A stretch of DNA of 50,991 bases from Brevundimonas sp. (GTDB lineage: Bacteria; Pseudomonadota; Alphaproteobacteria; Caulobacterales; Caulobacteraceae). The stretch is from the NCBI RefSeq assembly GCF_013912005.1, contig NZ_JACESB010000017.1, positions 1-50,991 on the forward strand, given 5' to 3'. Positions 8,228 through 17,080 of the stretch are shown piece after piece. Position numbers and translations under genes: made by a program. Every line of letters starts with the position of its first letter. Position 1 is the stretch's first letter. The notes beneath the pieces are model-generated. The model made no database searches and was not told the origin of the DNA. It saw nothing but the letters and a program-made list of their open reading frames with translations.

Positions 8228-8383
8228 GGGGTCCGCTGTCTCCGCGACGCGGAAGGCGGCGCGGGCGGGGAAACGGCTCCGGTGCGGAGCCGGTTCCTCG
8301 ATCCCCGCGCCGCGCCAGTCTCCATTTTGTTTACGCCTTCCGCGATAGGCCTGAACGGTCGGCAGGACCGGGAGGCGCGCCGC

Positions 8384-10543
8384 GTGAAGGGGCGTTGGCG
8401 ATTGTTCAGGCACGAGGCGGGGCGCGCGGCCGGCCCGCCGCCCTGGGTCTATGTGGCGCTGTTCGCCGCGTCCCAGCTGCTCGGCCACTGGAGCGTCGCA
8501 ACCTACGGCGCGGTCGCCATCTGGCTGTCGAACGGCGTCATGGCCGCCGCCCTGCTCCAGCTGCACCGGCGTCCGGCCGTCGCGGTCGTCGCCGCCTGCT
8601 TCGCGATCAACCTGTTCAGCAACCTGTTCCGCGGCGATCCGGGCGTCTTCCTCTGGGTGAACCCGCTGCTCAATCTCGGGGAGGCCGCGCTGGCGGCCTT
8701 TCTGGCCCGTCGGTGGTGCGGCGCCGCCCTCGACATGCGCCGGCCGCAACGCCTGCTGCGGTTCGCCGGCGCCGCGGCGGCGGCGGCGGCGGCGGCCAGC
8801 GTCGCGGGCTTCGCCCTGCTGTGGGCGGTGCGTGAGCCGCCGCTTGAGGTGTGGCTGTTCCAGCTCCGCAACTTCTTCCTGATGGAGGTGGCCGGCCTGC
8901 TGCTGGTGACGCCGGTCCTGCTGCTGCTGGCGCGGCGCCACCGGTTCACCGCCCCGGCGGCGGCCGGGCGGCGCGAGACCGTCGTGATCATGGGCCTGAT
9001 GGCGGCGGTGACCGCCGGGGTGTTCTGGCAGACGACCTCGCCCCTGTTGTTCCTGACGGTCATGCCGATGCTGCTCATCGGCCTGCGTCTGTCGCCGACC
9101 ATGGCGGCCACGGCCCTGATCCTCCTCGCCACGATCAGCGGGGCGGCGACCCTGACCGGGCACGGACCGATCCACCTGGTCCGCCTCGACTCCGATCCCG
9201 GACTCGTCGGCGTCCCGCCCCTGTTCCGCCAGCTGGGGGTCTATCACCTCTACATCCTGACGGTGGTGGCCTCGGTGCTGCCGCTGAGCACGGTGATGGC
9301 CGAGCGCCGCCGGCTCGAGGCGCGGCTGCGGGCGCGCACGGAGACGGCGCTGGAGGCGAGGCGGCGGGCCGAGGACGCCGCCGCCGCCCGCTCGCGCTTT
9401 CTCGCCATGATGAGCCACGAGATGCGGACGCCGCTGAACGGGGTGGCCGGTTTCGCTGACCTGCTGGCGGCCCGCCCGGGGCTCGACCCGGAGGCGGTCC
9501 GGCACGCGCGCCAGATCCGCGAGTCGAGCGACGGCCTGCTGATGCTGGTCGAGGACATCCTCGACTTCGCCCGGGGCGAGAGCGACGTCTCGCCCGAGCC
9601 GCTGGATCTCGCCGCCACCGTGCGCGAGGCGTCGGCGCCGGCCCGGTCCGCCGCCGATGCGCGCGGCCTGTCGCTGGTGGTCGAGGACCGGCTGCCGCCC
9701 CGCGCCCGCTATGTGGCCGATCCCCGCGCCCTGCGGCAGGCCCTGCACCCGCTGCTGTTGAACGCGGTCAAGTTCACCGAGCAGGGCGAGGTGCGGGTGC
9801 GTCTCGACCGGGCCGCGGACGGGGTTACGATCCGCGTGTCCGACACCGGTTGCGGCATTTGCGCGGAGGTGCTGCCGGAGTTGTTCGAGGCCTTCGCCCA
9901 GGGGGACGCCTCGATCAGCCGGAGCCACGCCGGCGTCGGCCTCGGCCTGGCGCTGGCGGCGCGCAACGTGCGCCGGCTGGGCGGGCGGATTTCGGTGGAC
10001 AGCCGGCCGGGCGAGGGCTCCGTCTTCACCCTGGACCTGCCCCTGCCGCGCGCGACCGACAGCCCGGCGCCGGCGGCTGTCGCGACGGAGCCGCCGCCCG
10101 CCGCCCCGTCCGCCCGGCGGGAGGTCGAGGCGCCCGCCCGCGCGCCCTGCGTCCTCGTCGTCGACGACCACCCGGTGAACCGGGAGGTGGCGCGGATCAT
10201 GCTGGAGGCGCTGGGCTGCGAGGTGATCGAGGCCTGCGACGGGGTGGAGGCCGTGGAGACGGCCGCCGCCGCGGCGTTCGATCTGGTGCTGATGGACGTG
10301 CGCATGCCGCGCATGGACGGCCTTGAGGCGACGCGCCGCATCCGCGCCTCGGGGACGGCCGGCGCGGCCCTGGCGATCGTCGCCATGACCGCCGACGCCA
10401 TGCCCGAGGACGTCGAGCGCTGCCTCGCCGCGGGCATGAACGCCCACCTCGCCAAGCCGGTCAGCCAGGCGGCCCTGTTCGCCGTGGTGACGCGGGCGCT
10501 CGCCGACGACCTGCCGCCGGCGCGGGCGGCCCTCGCCGCCTGA
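8384..10543 (+). CDS. MASE1-type hybrid histidine kinase with receiver domain
   Basis: Membrane sensor kinase of 719 residues. The first ~280 residues hold about eight hydrophobic helices resembling a MASE1 sensor (WVYVALFAASQLLGH, GAVAIWLSNGVMAA). A coiled linker leads to the HisKA domain with phospho-accepting H345 in MMSHEMRTPLNG. The HATPase domain follows with N-box LLLNAVKFT, DTGCGI and GVGLGLALA. The C-terminal receiver domain has DDH near residue 602, phospho-acceptor D638 in LMDVRMPRMDG and the conserved Lys in HLAKPVS. The GTG at 8384 is preferred because GGAGG lies 8 bases upstream; the frame is open earlier. No cognate output regulator is nearby, so it probably feeds a phosphorelay encoded elsewhere. 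The signal is unknown. Confidence 0.88.
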   Translation: MKGRWRLFRHEAGRAAGPPPWVYVALFAASQLLGHWSVATYGAVAIWLSNGVMAAALLQLHRRPAVAVVAACFAINLFSNLFRGDPGVFLWVNPLLNLGEAALAAFLARRWCGAALDMRRPQRLLRFAGAAAAAAAAASVAGFALLWAVREPPLEVWLFQLRNFFLMEVAGLLLVTPVLLLLARRHRFTAPAAAGRRETVVIMGLMAAVTAGVFWQTTSPLLFLTVMPMLLIGLRLSPTMAATALILLATISGAATLTGHGPIHLVRLDSDPGLVGVPPLFRQLGVYHLYILTVVASVLPLSTVMAERRRLEARLRARTETALEARRRAEDAAAARSRFLAMMSHEMRTPLNGVAGFADLLAARPGLDPEAVRHARQIRESSDGLLMLVEDILDFARGESDVSPEPLDLAATVREASAPARSAADARGLSLVVEDRLPPRARYVADPRALRQALHPLLLNAVKFTEQGEVRVRLDRAADGVTIRVSDTGCGICAEVLPELFEAFAQGDASISRSHAGVGLGLALAARNVRRLGGRISVDSRPGEGSVFTLDLPLPRATDSPAPAAVATEPPPAAPSARREVEAPARAPCVLVVDDHPVNREVARIMLEALGCEVIEACDGVEAVETAAAAAFDLVLMDVRMPRMDGLEATRRIRASGTAGAALAIVAMTADAMPEDVERCLAAGMNAHLAKPVSQAALFAVVTRALADDLPPARAALAA

Positions 10544-10545
10544 GC

Positions 10546-11187
10546 CTAGGCCGGCCCGGACGGGAAGCGGCGGAGCCAGAATTCGTGGAGCTCAGGCAGG
10601 GCGTCGACCCGCTCCATCACGGCGTGCATGCGCGGCGCGACCTCGGCGAAGCGCCGGCGCCGCGGGGTCCACCGGCTGGCGACGGCGACGTAGAGGTCCA
10701 GCACGGTCAACTCGTCGCCGAGGAGGAAGCGCCCGGGCGCAAGCTGGCTCTCCATCACGCCCCAGCAGTGCGCGATGCGTTCCGCCGTCCGCGCGCGGAT
10801 GAAGGCCTGGGCGGCCGGGTCGTCGCCGGCCAGGCGCGACGGTTCGTCCCGGACCCAGAACATCGAATAGATCGAGGCCGGGATGAAGGTCATCCAGCGC
10901 AGGAACTGCGCCCGTCCCGGATCGCCGGGCCCGGGGCCGAGGGCGGCCTCCGGATGCTGTTCCGCGAGCCAGATCAGAATGGCGGCGCTCTCGGTGATCG
11001 TCTCCCCCTCCGGGGTGACGAGGGCGGGCACCTGCCGCATCGGATTGACCGCCGCGACCTTGTCGCGCTCGTGGTCGCCTTCCCAGGTGACGGTCTCGAT
11101 CACCTCGAAGGGCGCGCCGATCAGGGTCAGCGCCGCCTCCACGGGAACCGAGCCGGAGCCGGCCGCGCCGTAGACGGTGTAGGTCAT
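10546..11187 (-). CDS. Glutathione S-transferase family protein
   Basis: A 213-residue soluble protein with a thioredoxin-like N-terminal domain (TYTVYGAAGSGSVPVEAALTL, then NPMRQVPALVTPEGETITESAAIL, which contains the cis-proline and the glutathione-contacting ES pair) and an all-helical C-terminal domain (GDELTVLDLYVAV). The N-terminal SGSVPVE region lacks a clear catalytic Cys and offers Ser10-Ser13 type residues, so conjugating activity is uncertain. It ends 2 bases from the kinase gene stop, convergently, and is divergent from nrdB. Substrate unknown. Confidence 0.85.
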   Translation of the reverse strand: MTYTVYGAAGSGSVPVEAALTLIGAPFEVIETVTWEGDHERDKVAAVNPMRQVPALVTPEGETITESAAILIWLAEQHPEAALGPGPGDPGRAQFLRWMTFIPASIYSMFWVRDEPSRLAGDDPAAQAFIRARTAERIAHCWGVMESQLAPGRFLLGDELTVLDLYVAVASRWTPRRRRFAEVAPRMHAVMERVDALPELHEFWLRRFPSGPA

Positions 11188-11345
11188 GTCCGTTCTCCGT
11201 GGCCCTCCGCGCAGTCTGCGACGGATGCGCGGCGGCGGCTCCCCCGAATCGCTCGCCGCTCCACAAGGCGCGCTTGTGGCTGCTCCGGAGGGAGGAGGGG
11301 CCCGGGGATTGTCCCCCGCTTCGTCCCCAACGACCTATGGCTCAG

Positions 11346-11392
11346 CTACCAGATATAGCGGTCTGAGAAAATGTGATCGCAAGATAGCCGTA
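11346..11392 (+). promoter_or_regulatory. Possible NrdR-like sites upstream of nrdB (weak)
   Basis: CTACCAGATATAGCGG at 11346-11361 matches 10 of 16 positions of the NrdR consensus. A poorer copy, TCGCAAGATAGCCGTA at 11377-11392, matches 8 of 16 and is centred 31 bases away, the same spacing as the box pair in front of nrdA. The first site is 107 bases upstream of the nrdB start. Matches of this quality occur by chance; the shared spacing is the reason to list them. Two GANTC sites (11246 and 11447), the recognition sequence of the cell-cycle methylase CcrM in this group, also lie in this 280-base gap between the divergent GST gene and nrdB. Confidence 0.3.
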
Positions 11393-11467
11393 TTCCGGCT
11401 TGGCGCCGGGCGCGCCGACCCGCATGGTGAAGGCCTCTTCCTTCCGGATTCGCCGACAGGGTTCGTC

Positions 11468-12514
11468 ATGAACGCGCACGCCCCGATCACGCCCTCGACC
11501 CCCGGCCTGCTGACCCCGTCGGCCGCCTACAAGCCGTTCCGGTACCCCTGGGCCTTCGACATGTGGAAGAAGCAGCAGCAGGTCCACTGGATGCCCGAGG
11601 AGGTGCCGCTCGGCGAGGACTGCAAGGACTGGGCGGCCAACCTGAACGACGGCGAGCGCAACCTGCTCACCCAGATCTTCCGCTTCTTCACCCAGGCGGA
11701 CATCGAGGTGCAGGACAACTACATGGAGCGGTACGGCCGGGTCTTCAAACCGACCGAGGTCAAGATGATGCTGGCGAGCTTCGCCAACATGGAGACCATC
11801 CACATCGCCGCCTACGCCCTGCTGCTCGAGACCATCGGCATGCCCGAGGCCGAGTTCGGGGCCTTCATGGAATACGACGCGCTGCGGGCGAAGCACGACT
11901 ACATGGGCACTTTCGGCGTGGATACGGACGCCGACATCTGCCGCACCCTGGCCATGTTCGGCGGCTTCGCCGAGGGGCTGCAGCTGTTCGCCTCATTCGC
12001 CATGCTGATGAACTTTCCGCGCTTCAACAAAATGAAGGGCATGGGCCAGATCGTCAGCTGGTCGGTGCGGGACGAGAGCCTGCACTGCGAGGGAATCATC
12101 AAGCTTTACCACGCCTTCAACAAGGAGACGGGGGCTGTGACCAAGACGGTGGCCGACGACATCGTCGAGTGCTGCCGGACCGTGGTCGACATGGAGGACC
12201 GCTTCATCGACCTGGCCTTCGAGATGGGGCCGGTGCAGGGCATGACCGCCGACGACATCAAGGCCTACATCCGCTTCATCGCCGACTGGCGCCTCCGCCA
12301 GCTCCACCTGCCGGAGCTGTACCACGTCAAGGAGAACCCGCTGCCGTGGCTGCAGGCCCTGCTGTCGGGGGTCGAGCACGCCAACTTCTTCGAGGCGCGG
12401 GCCACCGAGTACTCGAAGGCGGCCACCAAGGGCTCGTGGCACGGCCCCGAGGGCGTCTGGGGCAGCTTCGACGCGATGATGAAGCGGCGCAAGGAAGAAG
12501 CGGCGGACGCCTGA
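11468..12514 (+). CDS. nrdB: Class Ia ribonucleotide reductase, beta (radical) subunit
   Basis: Diiron-tyrosyl radical subunit of 348 residues that supplies the radical to NrdA. Metal ligands and the radical tyrosine can be assigned: D78 in QADIEVQD, E109 and H112 in NMETIHIAAY with Y116 as the radical site, E169 in GFAEGLQLF, and E203 and H206 in RDESLHCEG. The ATG at 11468 is chosen because CAGGG lies just upstream and family homology begins soon after; the frame is open further back. It has no N-terminal ATP-cone, so, with NrdA, neither subunit carries the usual dATP activity switch. The gene is monocistronic, 7 kb from nrdA and on the other strand. Confidence 0.95.
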   Translation: MNAHAPITPSTPGLLTPSAAYKPFRYPWAFDMWKKQQQVHWMPEEVPLGEDCKDWAANLNDGERNLLTQIFRFFTQADIEVQDNYMERYGRVFKPTEVKMMLASFANMETIHIAAYALLLETIGMPEAEFGAFMEYDALRAKHDYMGTFGVDTDADICRTLAMFGGFAEGLQLFASFAMLMNFPRFNKMKGMGQIVSWSVRDESLHCEGIIKLYHAFNKETGAVTKTVADDIVECCRTVVDMEDRFIDLAFEMGPVQGMTADDIKAYIRFIADWRLRQLHLPELYHVKENPLPWLQALLSGVEHANFFEARATEYSKAATKGSWHGPEGVWGSFDAMMKRRKEEAADA

Positions 12515-12530
12515 GGCCTGCGGGCCTCAG
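12511..12530. terminator. Hairpin between convergent nrdB and oxidoreductase genes
   Basis: CTGAGGCC (12511-12518), loop TGCG, GGCCTCAG (12523-12530): a perfect 8-bp stem lying across the two facing stop codons. It has no T-run on either side, so it is not a classical intrinsic terminator. It could block read-through or protect 3' ends in both directions. Confidence 0.35.
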
Positions 12531-13291
12531 ATGCCCGCGTACCAGTCGTAGCCCCGGTCCTCCCAGTAGCCGCCCTTGCCGCGGCCGATGTGGGCGAAGC
12601 TCTCCACCGCCTCGATGCGGCGGATGTACTTGGCGTGCTTGTAGCCGAGCTGGCGCTCCACCCGCAGGCGGACGGGCGCCCCGTGGCGGATCGGCAGCGG
12701 GCGGTCGTTCATCTCCCACGCCAGGATGGTCTGCTCGTGGAAGGCGTCGTCGAGGCCGATGCTCTCATAGTAGCGCTCGCCGTCCGGCTGCTGGTCGAGG
12801 GCGTCGAAGCAGTGGAAGACGATGAAGCGCGCCTCGCGGCGCAGGCCGGCGCGCCGCAGGACCGCGGACAGGCGCGTGCCCTTCCACTTGCCGATCGAGG
12901 TCCAGCCCTCGACGCAGTCGTGCTTGGTGATCTGGGTGCGCGACGGCATGCGCCGCAGCTCGGCCAGGGACAGCTGCAGCGGCCGCTCCACCAGGCCTCC
13001 CACCTGCAGGCGGTAGTCGCGGAAGCCGTCCGCCTTCAGGCGCCGGTACTCGGCGTCGGCGGGGTCGACCGAGCCGTTGGCGCGGAAGTCGGCGGAGATG
13101 TCCTTCTCGCCGTACTCCGGGGCGAGGGCGTCGCGGGCCAGCGCCCGCTGGGCGCGGCGGGTGACCTGCTCGGCCTTGCGCAGGGTGCACTGGACCTGGC
13201 TGGAGCGGGACAGGCTGTCGCAGCCGCCGAGCAGGGGAAGGCCCGCGAGCAGGCCGCCCGCGAGCAGGCGACGGCGGTCCGGAGTCCTCAT
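12527..13291 (-). CDS. Periplasmic molybdopterin-dependent oxidoreductase (sulfite oxidase/MsrP-like)
   Basis: A 254-residue exported molybdenum-cofactor protein of the sulfite-oxidase fold. The N-terminus has a twin-arginine-like RRRLLAGG stretch and a lipobox LLGGC, so it may be a Tat-exported lipoprotein. The cofactor-ligating cysteine is in KHDCVEGW; the stretch CFDALDQQPDGERYYESIG and RLRVERQLGYKHAKYI are typical of the domain. No separate heme or dimerisation domain is present, as in MsrP/YedY. It is translated just after the cytochrome b gene (ATGA overlap at 13288-13291), so electrons probably flow between the membrane cytochrome and this protein. Substrate (sulfite, protein methionine sulfoxide or another) unknown. 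Confidence 0.85.
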   Translation of the reverse strand: MRTPDRRRLLAGGLLAGLPLLGGCDSLSRSSQVQCTLRKAEQVTRRAQRALARDALAPEYGEKDISADFRANGSVDPADAEYRRLKADGFRDYRLQVGGLVERPLQLSLAELRRMPSRTQITKHDCVEGWTSIGKWKGTRLSAVLRRAGLRREARFIVFHCFDALDQQPDGERYYESIGLDDAFHEQTILAWEMNDRPLPIRHGAPVRLRVERQLGYKHAKYIRRIEAVESFAHIGRGKGGYWEDRGYDWYAGI

Positions 13292-14016
13292 GGTCGCGTC
13301 TCCCGATCATGGATCACGTACCAGCCGGTGATCATGGCCCGCAGGTTGTTGACCGGCCCGGACAGGATGACCAGCGCCACGTGGACGAGGGTGAACAGCA
13401 CCAGGCCGGACGCGGCCAGGAAGTGCAGGGTCCGCGCCGACTGGCGGCCGCCCAGCAGTTCCAGCAGGCCCGGCAGAGCGGCGTTCATGGCAGGCGACAT
13501 GGCCAGTCCGGTGATGAGCATCAGCGGAAGCAGACCGAACAGCACCGCCAGATAGGCCAGCTTCTGGATGACGTTGTAATGGCGCGCCGCCTCGCCTTCG
13601 GGGAAGCGCAGGCGGGCGTGTTCGACGACGCTGCGGCCGAAGCTGGCCAGCTCCTCGCGCGACGGCTCCAGCATTCGCCGAAGCCGGCCGCCGACCACGA
13701 TCCAGACGAGGTAGATCAGCCCGTTCAGCACGAACAGCCAGGCGAAGAAGAAGTGCCAGCGGCGGCCGAGCGCGAGGTCCCGCCAGCTCGGCAGAGTGGC
13801 CCAGCCGGGGATGTCGGGGAAGCTGAGCCACGGATCGTCGAAGGTGGAGGCCAGACCCCAGTAGAGGTGTGGGTGGGCGCGCAGGATCTGCAGCCCGCTC
13901 ATCAGCAGCACGACGAGGCAGACGAGGTTGACCCAGTGGGTGACGCGGACCACCCACGGATGGCGGTAGACCGCCGTCCTTCCGGCTCCGAGCGTGCGGT
14001 CGGCGGGGGACGTCAT
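13288..14016 (-). CDS. Cytochrome b561-type membrane subunit
   Basis: A 242-residue membrane protein with four main hydrophobic helices and candidate heme-ligating histidines in VTHWVNLV, RRWHFFFAW, LHFLAASG and LVHVALVI, as in the b-type cytochromes of hydrogenases and formate dehydrogenases. This differs from the MsrQ/YedZ type that usually partners MsrP. It starts at the ATG at 14016 and its stop overlaps the start of the molybdopterin oxidoreductase by four bases. It probably links the quinone pool to that enzyme. Confidence 0.82.
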   Translation of the reverse strand: MTSPADRTLGAGRTAVYRHPWVVRVTHWVNLVCLVVLLMSGLQILRAHPHLYWGLASTFDDPWLSFPDIPGWATLPSWRDLALGRRWHFFFAWLFVLNGLIYLVWIVVGGRLRRMLEPSREELASFGRSVVEHARLRFPEGEAARHYNVIQKLAYLAVLFGLLPLMLITGLAMSPAMNAALPGLLELLGGRQSARTLHFLAASGLVLFTLVHVALVILSGPVNNLRAMITGWYVIHDRETRP

Positions 14017-14072
14017 GCGCCGACTATGACCCAGCTCGCCGCGCGCCGCCACCTTGGCGCCGACCGGGAATC

Positions 14073-14495
14073 CTACTGCGGCGTGATGCAGGTGCGGCCG
14101 CTGGCCCGGCAGGCGGCGACCTCCGCCTCCCAGGCCGCCCGGTCGCGCTCCCAGCGGGCGCGGGCGGCCTCGGCCGCGCGGGCGTCGGCCTCCCACTGGG
14201 CGCGCGCGGTCTCGGCCGCCGCCGCCCCGGCGCGCCACTTGGCGTTGGCGGATTCATAGCCGGCCTGGGCCTCCGCCTCGGCCTGGGCCGCCGCTTCGTT
14301 GCGGGCGGCGATCTGCGCGTTCAGCCGCGTGGTCGCCTCCACCTCGGCCGGGTCCTGCTCGGCGTCCGGCGCGCGCTGGTACGTCTCGCCCCGCTGGCGC
14401 AGCCATTCCGCCGAGCCGGGGGCGGCCGGAGGCGTCTGGGCGAAGGCCGGAACGGCGAGGCTCGCGGCCAGCAGGGCCAGGGTGAGGGAACGCAT
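14073..14495 (-). CDS. Exported Ala/Glu-rich coiled-coil protein, unknown function
   Basis: A 140-residue protein with a clear signal peptide (MRSLTLALLAASLAVPAFAQ, cleavage after AFA-Q). The mature part has a short proline-rich segment and then a long Ala/Glu/Arg-rich helix (residues about 45-125) with repeated ARAxWExD units that should form a coiled coil. Two cysteines near the C-terminus (ACRASGRTC) could form a disulfide. I do not recognise the family. It stands alone between the cytochrome b and histidine kinase genes and is transcribed in the same direction as both. Confidence 0.7.
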   Translation of the reverse strand: MRSLTLALLAASLAVPAFAQTPPAAPGSAEWLRQRGETYQRAPDAEQDPAEVEATTRLNAQIAARNEAAAQAEAEAQAGYESANAKWRAGAAAAETARAQWEADARAAEAARARWERDRAAWEAEVAACRASGRTCITPQ

Positions 14496-14569
14496 CGGCT
14501 TCTCCTTCCGTCTCGGGGCCGCAGGGGGGCGCCCCGAGGCGGCGCTGTCAAGAAGCCGGCCCCCGGAGT

Positions 14570-16027
14570 TCAGGTCGGCAGGCGGAGTTCGAAGACGGTG
14601 CCGGCGGGGCCGGTGTCGACCAGGCTGAGCGAGCCGCCGTTCAGCTCGGCCAGCTCCCGCGAAATGGTCAGGCCGAGGCCGACCCCGCCGGAGGCGCGAC
14701 CGCTGACGAAGGCCTCGAAGAGCCGGTCTGACAGGCGGGACGGGATGCCGGGACCGTCATCGGCGATCCGGACGACGCAGGCGGCGTCTTCGGTGCTTGC
14801 GCCGACACGCACCACGCCGCGGCCCTCGCGCGTCGGGTCGCTTTCGATCGCCTGGCGGGCGTTGCGCATCAGGTTGACGAGAATGCGGTGCAACTGGTCC
14901 GGATCGGCGTGCACGGCGCAGCGCGCCGGGAGGTTGCGGACCAGACGCACGCCCTCCGCGGACAGGCCCGCGTCCTCGCCCGCGGCGGCGACGGCGGCGG
15001 CCAGGGGAATGCGCGTCTTCTGCGGGGCGGGCTCCTCGCTGCGTCCGTACTCCAGCACGTTGCGCGACAGGGCCGTGGCCCGGCCGAGCGCCCGCTCCAG
15101 CCGGGGCAGGGCCTTGGCCACCTGCGGGTCGGGCGAGGCGGCCAGCCGCTCCGAGGCCATCTGGGCCGAGGTCAGCATGTTGCGCAGGTCGTGGTTGATC
15201 TTGGCCACGGCCTCGCCGAGCGCCACGAGCCGGGCGCGCGAGCGCAGCGACTGCCGCACCTCCTCCTGCATGCGCGCCAGCTCGCGCTCGACCCGGCCGA
15301 TCTCGTCGTGACGGTCGCTGGGGGGATCGCCCTCGGCCTCGGGGTCGGCGGCGAAATGTTCGATGGAGCGGGTCACCCGCCGCAGCGGCTGCAGCACCAG
15401 ATAGGCGAGACCGGCGTAGAGCAGGGCCCCGGCCACGAGGGAGATGAGCAGGGAGGTCAGCAGGCTGTTGAGCAGGAAGGCGCGCAGTTCGCGTTTGAGC
15501 GGTTCGGCGGGGGCGAGGATCTCGATGAAGTCGCCCGAGCGGTAGCGCGGCCGCGCCTGCACGCGGATCGACCGCTCAGGGTGTCCGAACAGGGTGCGCC
15601 ACGGGTCGAGCAGCCGCGCCATCGGCCGGTTGCGCCGCAGGTCGATCAGCTCGGGCGTCCGCGGCAGGTTGGGGGCCTGCAGCAGCAGGCGGCGCACGCC
15701 CTGGTCGCCGACCACCACCGCCTGCACCCCGCCGATGGCCAGCAGCTGGTTGGCGGTGTCGTCCTCGACCGCCGAATAGGGCAGGGCCTCCACCCCGACC
15801 GAGGCCAGTTCGGCCGACTGCAGCCGGTCGAGCAGCCAGCGCTCGTGGAAGCTGGCGGCGCTGGGAGCGACGATCAGCACCTCGACCACCGCCGTGAAAG
15901 CGAAGGTCAGCAGCAGCAGCCGCCACGCCAGGGCGTCGGGCGCGTGGAAGCCGAGCCGCTCGCGCCAGCCGCCCGGCGCGGCGAACCGTCGCCGCAGGGC
16001 GTCGAGGGGGGCGGGAGCGGCGGTCAT
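14570..16027 (-). CDS. Membrane sensor histidine kinase
   Basis: A 485-residue kinase. Transmembrane helices near residues 35-55 and 187-210 bracket a ~130-residue periplasmic sensor. A HAMP-like linker (PLRRVTRSIEHF) leads to the phospho-accepting H279 in AKINHDLRNMLTS. The HATPase domain has NLMRNARQAIE, DDGPGIP and GVGLGLTIS. The H-box with HDLRN is of the sort found in kinases that signal to Fis- or NtrC-like regulators. No response regulator gene lies next to it. ATG at 16027 is used; GTG two codons earlier is possible. The TVP38 gene upstream is 40 bases away on the same strand, so they may share a transcript. Confidence 0.87.
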   Translation of the reverse strand: MTAAPAPLDALRRRFAAPGGWRERLGFHAPDALAWRLLLLTFAFTAVVEVLIVAPSAASFHERWLLDRLQSAELASVGVEALPYSAVEDDTANQLLAIGGVQAVVVGDQGVRRLLLQAPNLPRTPELIDLRRNRPMARLLDPWRTLFGHPERSIRVQARPRYRSGDFIEILAPAEPLKRELRAFLLNSLLTSLLISLVAGALLYAGLAYLVLQPLRRVTRSIEHFAADPEAEGDPPSDRHDEIGRVERELARMQEEVRQSLRSRARLVALGEAVAKINHDLRNMLTSAQMASERLAASPDPQVAKALPRLERALGRATALSRNVLEYGRSEEPAPQKTRIPLAAAVAAAGEDAGLSAEGVRLVRNLPARCAVHADPDQLHRILVNLMRNARQAIESDPTREGRGVVRVGASTEDAACVVRIADDGPGIPSRLSDRLFEAFVSGRASGGVGLGLTISRELAELNGGSLSLVDTGPAGTVFELRLPT

Positions 16028-16067
16028 GCCCACGCCAACGCAAAGCTCGGGCCGGAAGCTGCGACGA

Positions 16068-16790
16068 TCATGCCGTGCGCCTGCCGGACAGCCCCTTCTG
16101 CAGGGCCTTGAGCGCGAAGGGCAGCACCACCGCGAGGACGAAGACTCCCGTCATCGGCGCCCAGAAGCGGGCGAACAGCGCCTGGAAGTCGGGGTTGGGG
16201 TTCTCGACCAGCAGGGCGTTCAGCCGGGCGCCGATCCAGCAGTAGATGGTGTGGGCCGGCAGCAGGCCCACCACCGTGGCGAGGGTGTAGGGGCGCAGCT
16301 TCACCGCCATCAGGCCCGCCGCCACATTGATCATGTGGAAGGGCACCACCACCGCCAGCCGCGAGCCGAGCACGTACCAGAAGGTGTCGCGGTCGATGGC
16401 GTTGCACACCGCCTGCATCAGGCCCGCATCGCGTTCCGCCCGCTCGCGCAGGCTCTGCCCGAGCGCCGTGCGGGCCACGCCGTAGATGACCAGGGCCCCG
16501 GCGGTGGCGGCGAGGGAGGTCGCCACGCCCCCGACCCAGGGACCGAACAGATAGCCCGCGGTGATGGTGACGAAGAAGACCCCGGGCACGACGCTGGCCG
16601 TGAGGGCGGCGAACACCGCCATCAGGATCAGCAGGCTGAGCAGATAGTTGTCCGCCGTGAATTGACGCAGGGCCTGGCCGTGATCGCGCAGGGTGTCGAG
16701 CGTCAGGTAGCGGTTCCAGCCCATGCCGAAGATCAGGGCGATGACGCCCGCCAGCACGATCAGGGGCAGGAAACGCTTCAGCCGGTCCAT
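16068..16790 (-). CDS. TVP38/TMEM64 (DedA-superfamily) membrane protein
   Basis: A 240-residue inner-membrane protein with about five or six hydrophobic segments. The central VTITAGYLFGPWVGG and the later R-x4-P-x3-N-x2-AG pattern (GSRLAVVVPFHMINVAAG) mark the VTT/SNARE-associated domain family. Relatives act in membrane lipid scrambling or transport; a role here is inferred. The ATG at 16790 follows GGAGAG closely. It is divergent from the rpmH operon. Confidence 0.85.
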   Translation of the reverse strand: MDRLKRFLPLIVLAGVIALIFGMGWNRYLTLDTLRDHGQALRQFTADNYLLSLLILMAVFAALTASVVPGVFFVTITAGYLFGPWVGGVATSLAATAGALVIYGVARTALGQSLRERAERDAGLMQAVCNAIDRDTFWYVLGSRLAVVVPFHMINVAAGLMAVKLRPYTLATVVGLLPAHTIYCWIGARLNALLVENPNPDFQALFARFWAPMTGVFVLAVVLPFALKALQKGLSGRRTA

Positions 16791-16826
16791 TCTCTCTCCG
16801 CGGCAAGGGCCCCGACCCGTCCGGCG

Positions 16827-16855
16827 TTGACTCCGCGGGTCGCGCCCCTTATACG
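16827..16855 (+). promoter_or_regulatory. Sigma-70 promoter of the rpmH operon
   Basis: TTGACT (16827-16832) and TATACG (16850-16855) are separated by 17 bases. This is one of the best housekeeping-type promoters in the window, 65 bases upstream of the rpmH GTG, where strong expression is expected. Confidence 0.75.
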
Positions 16856-16919
16856 CCCGCCCTTCCTGCGGCGGACGTCTTTCCGTCGCCCGTAAGACCA
16901 AAAGAGTGAGGAGCCGACC

Positions 16920-17054
16920 GTGAAGCGGACCTATCAGCCGTCGCGACTCGTGCGCAAGCGCCGTCACGGCTTCCGTTCGCGGATGGCCACGAAGAACGGT
17001 CAGAAGATCGTGGCCCGCCGCCGCGCCAAGGGCCGCAAGCGCCTGACGGCCTGA
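16920..17054 (+). CDS. rpmH: 50S ribosomal protein L34
   Basis: A 44-residue, very basic ribosomal protein. It begins with [18 protein letters not shown] and continues with [10 protein letters not shown] and a basic tail ending in LTA, all diagnostic of L34. The start is GTG at 16920, with GAGGAG 6 bases upstream. It is first in the conserved rpmH-rnpA-yidC-engB order, with a strong promoter 65 bases upstream. Confidence 0.98.
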   Translation: MKRTYQPSRLVRKRRHGFRSRMATKNGQKIVARRRAKGRKRLTA

Positions 17055-17080
17055 TCCGTCGGGCGTCCGCCCGCGGGCGC

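Noticed and set aside
7448-10447. A 999-codon open frame on the minus strand opposite the hybrid kinase
   Set aside because: Its upstream 740 codons are a shadow of the kinase gene in very GC-rich DNA; only the last 260 codons from ATG 8227 resemble a real protein.
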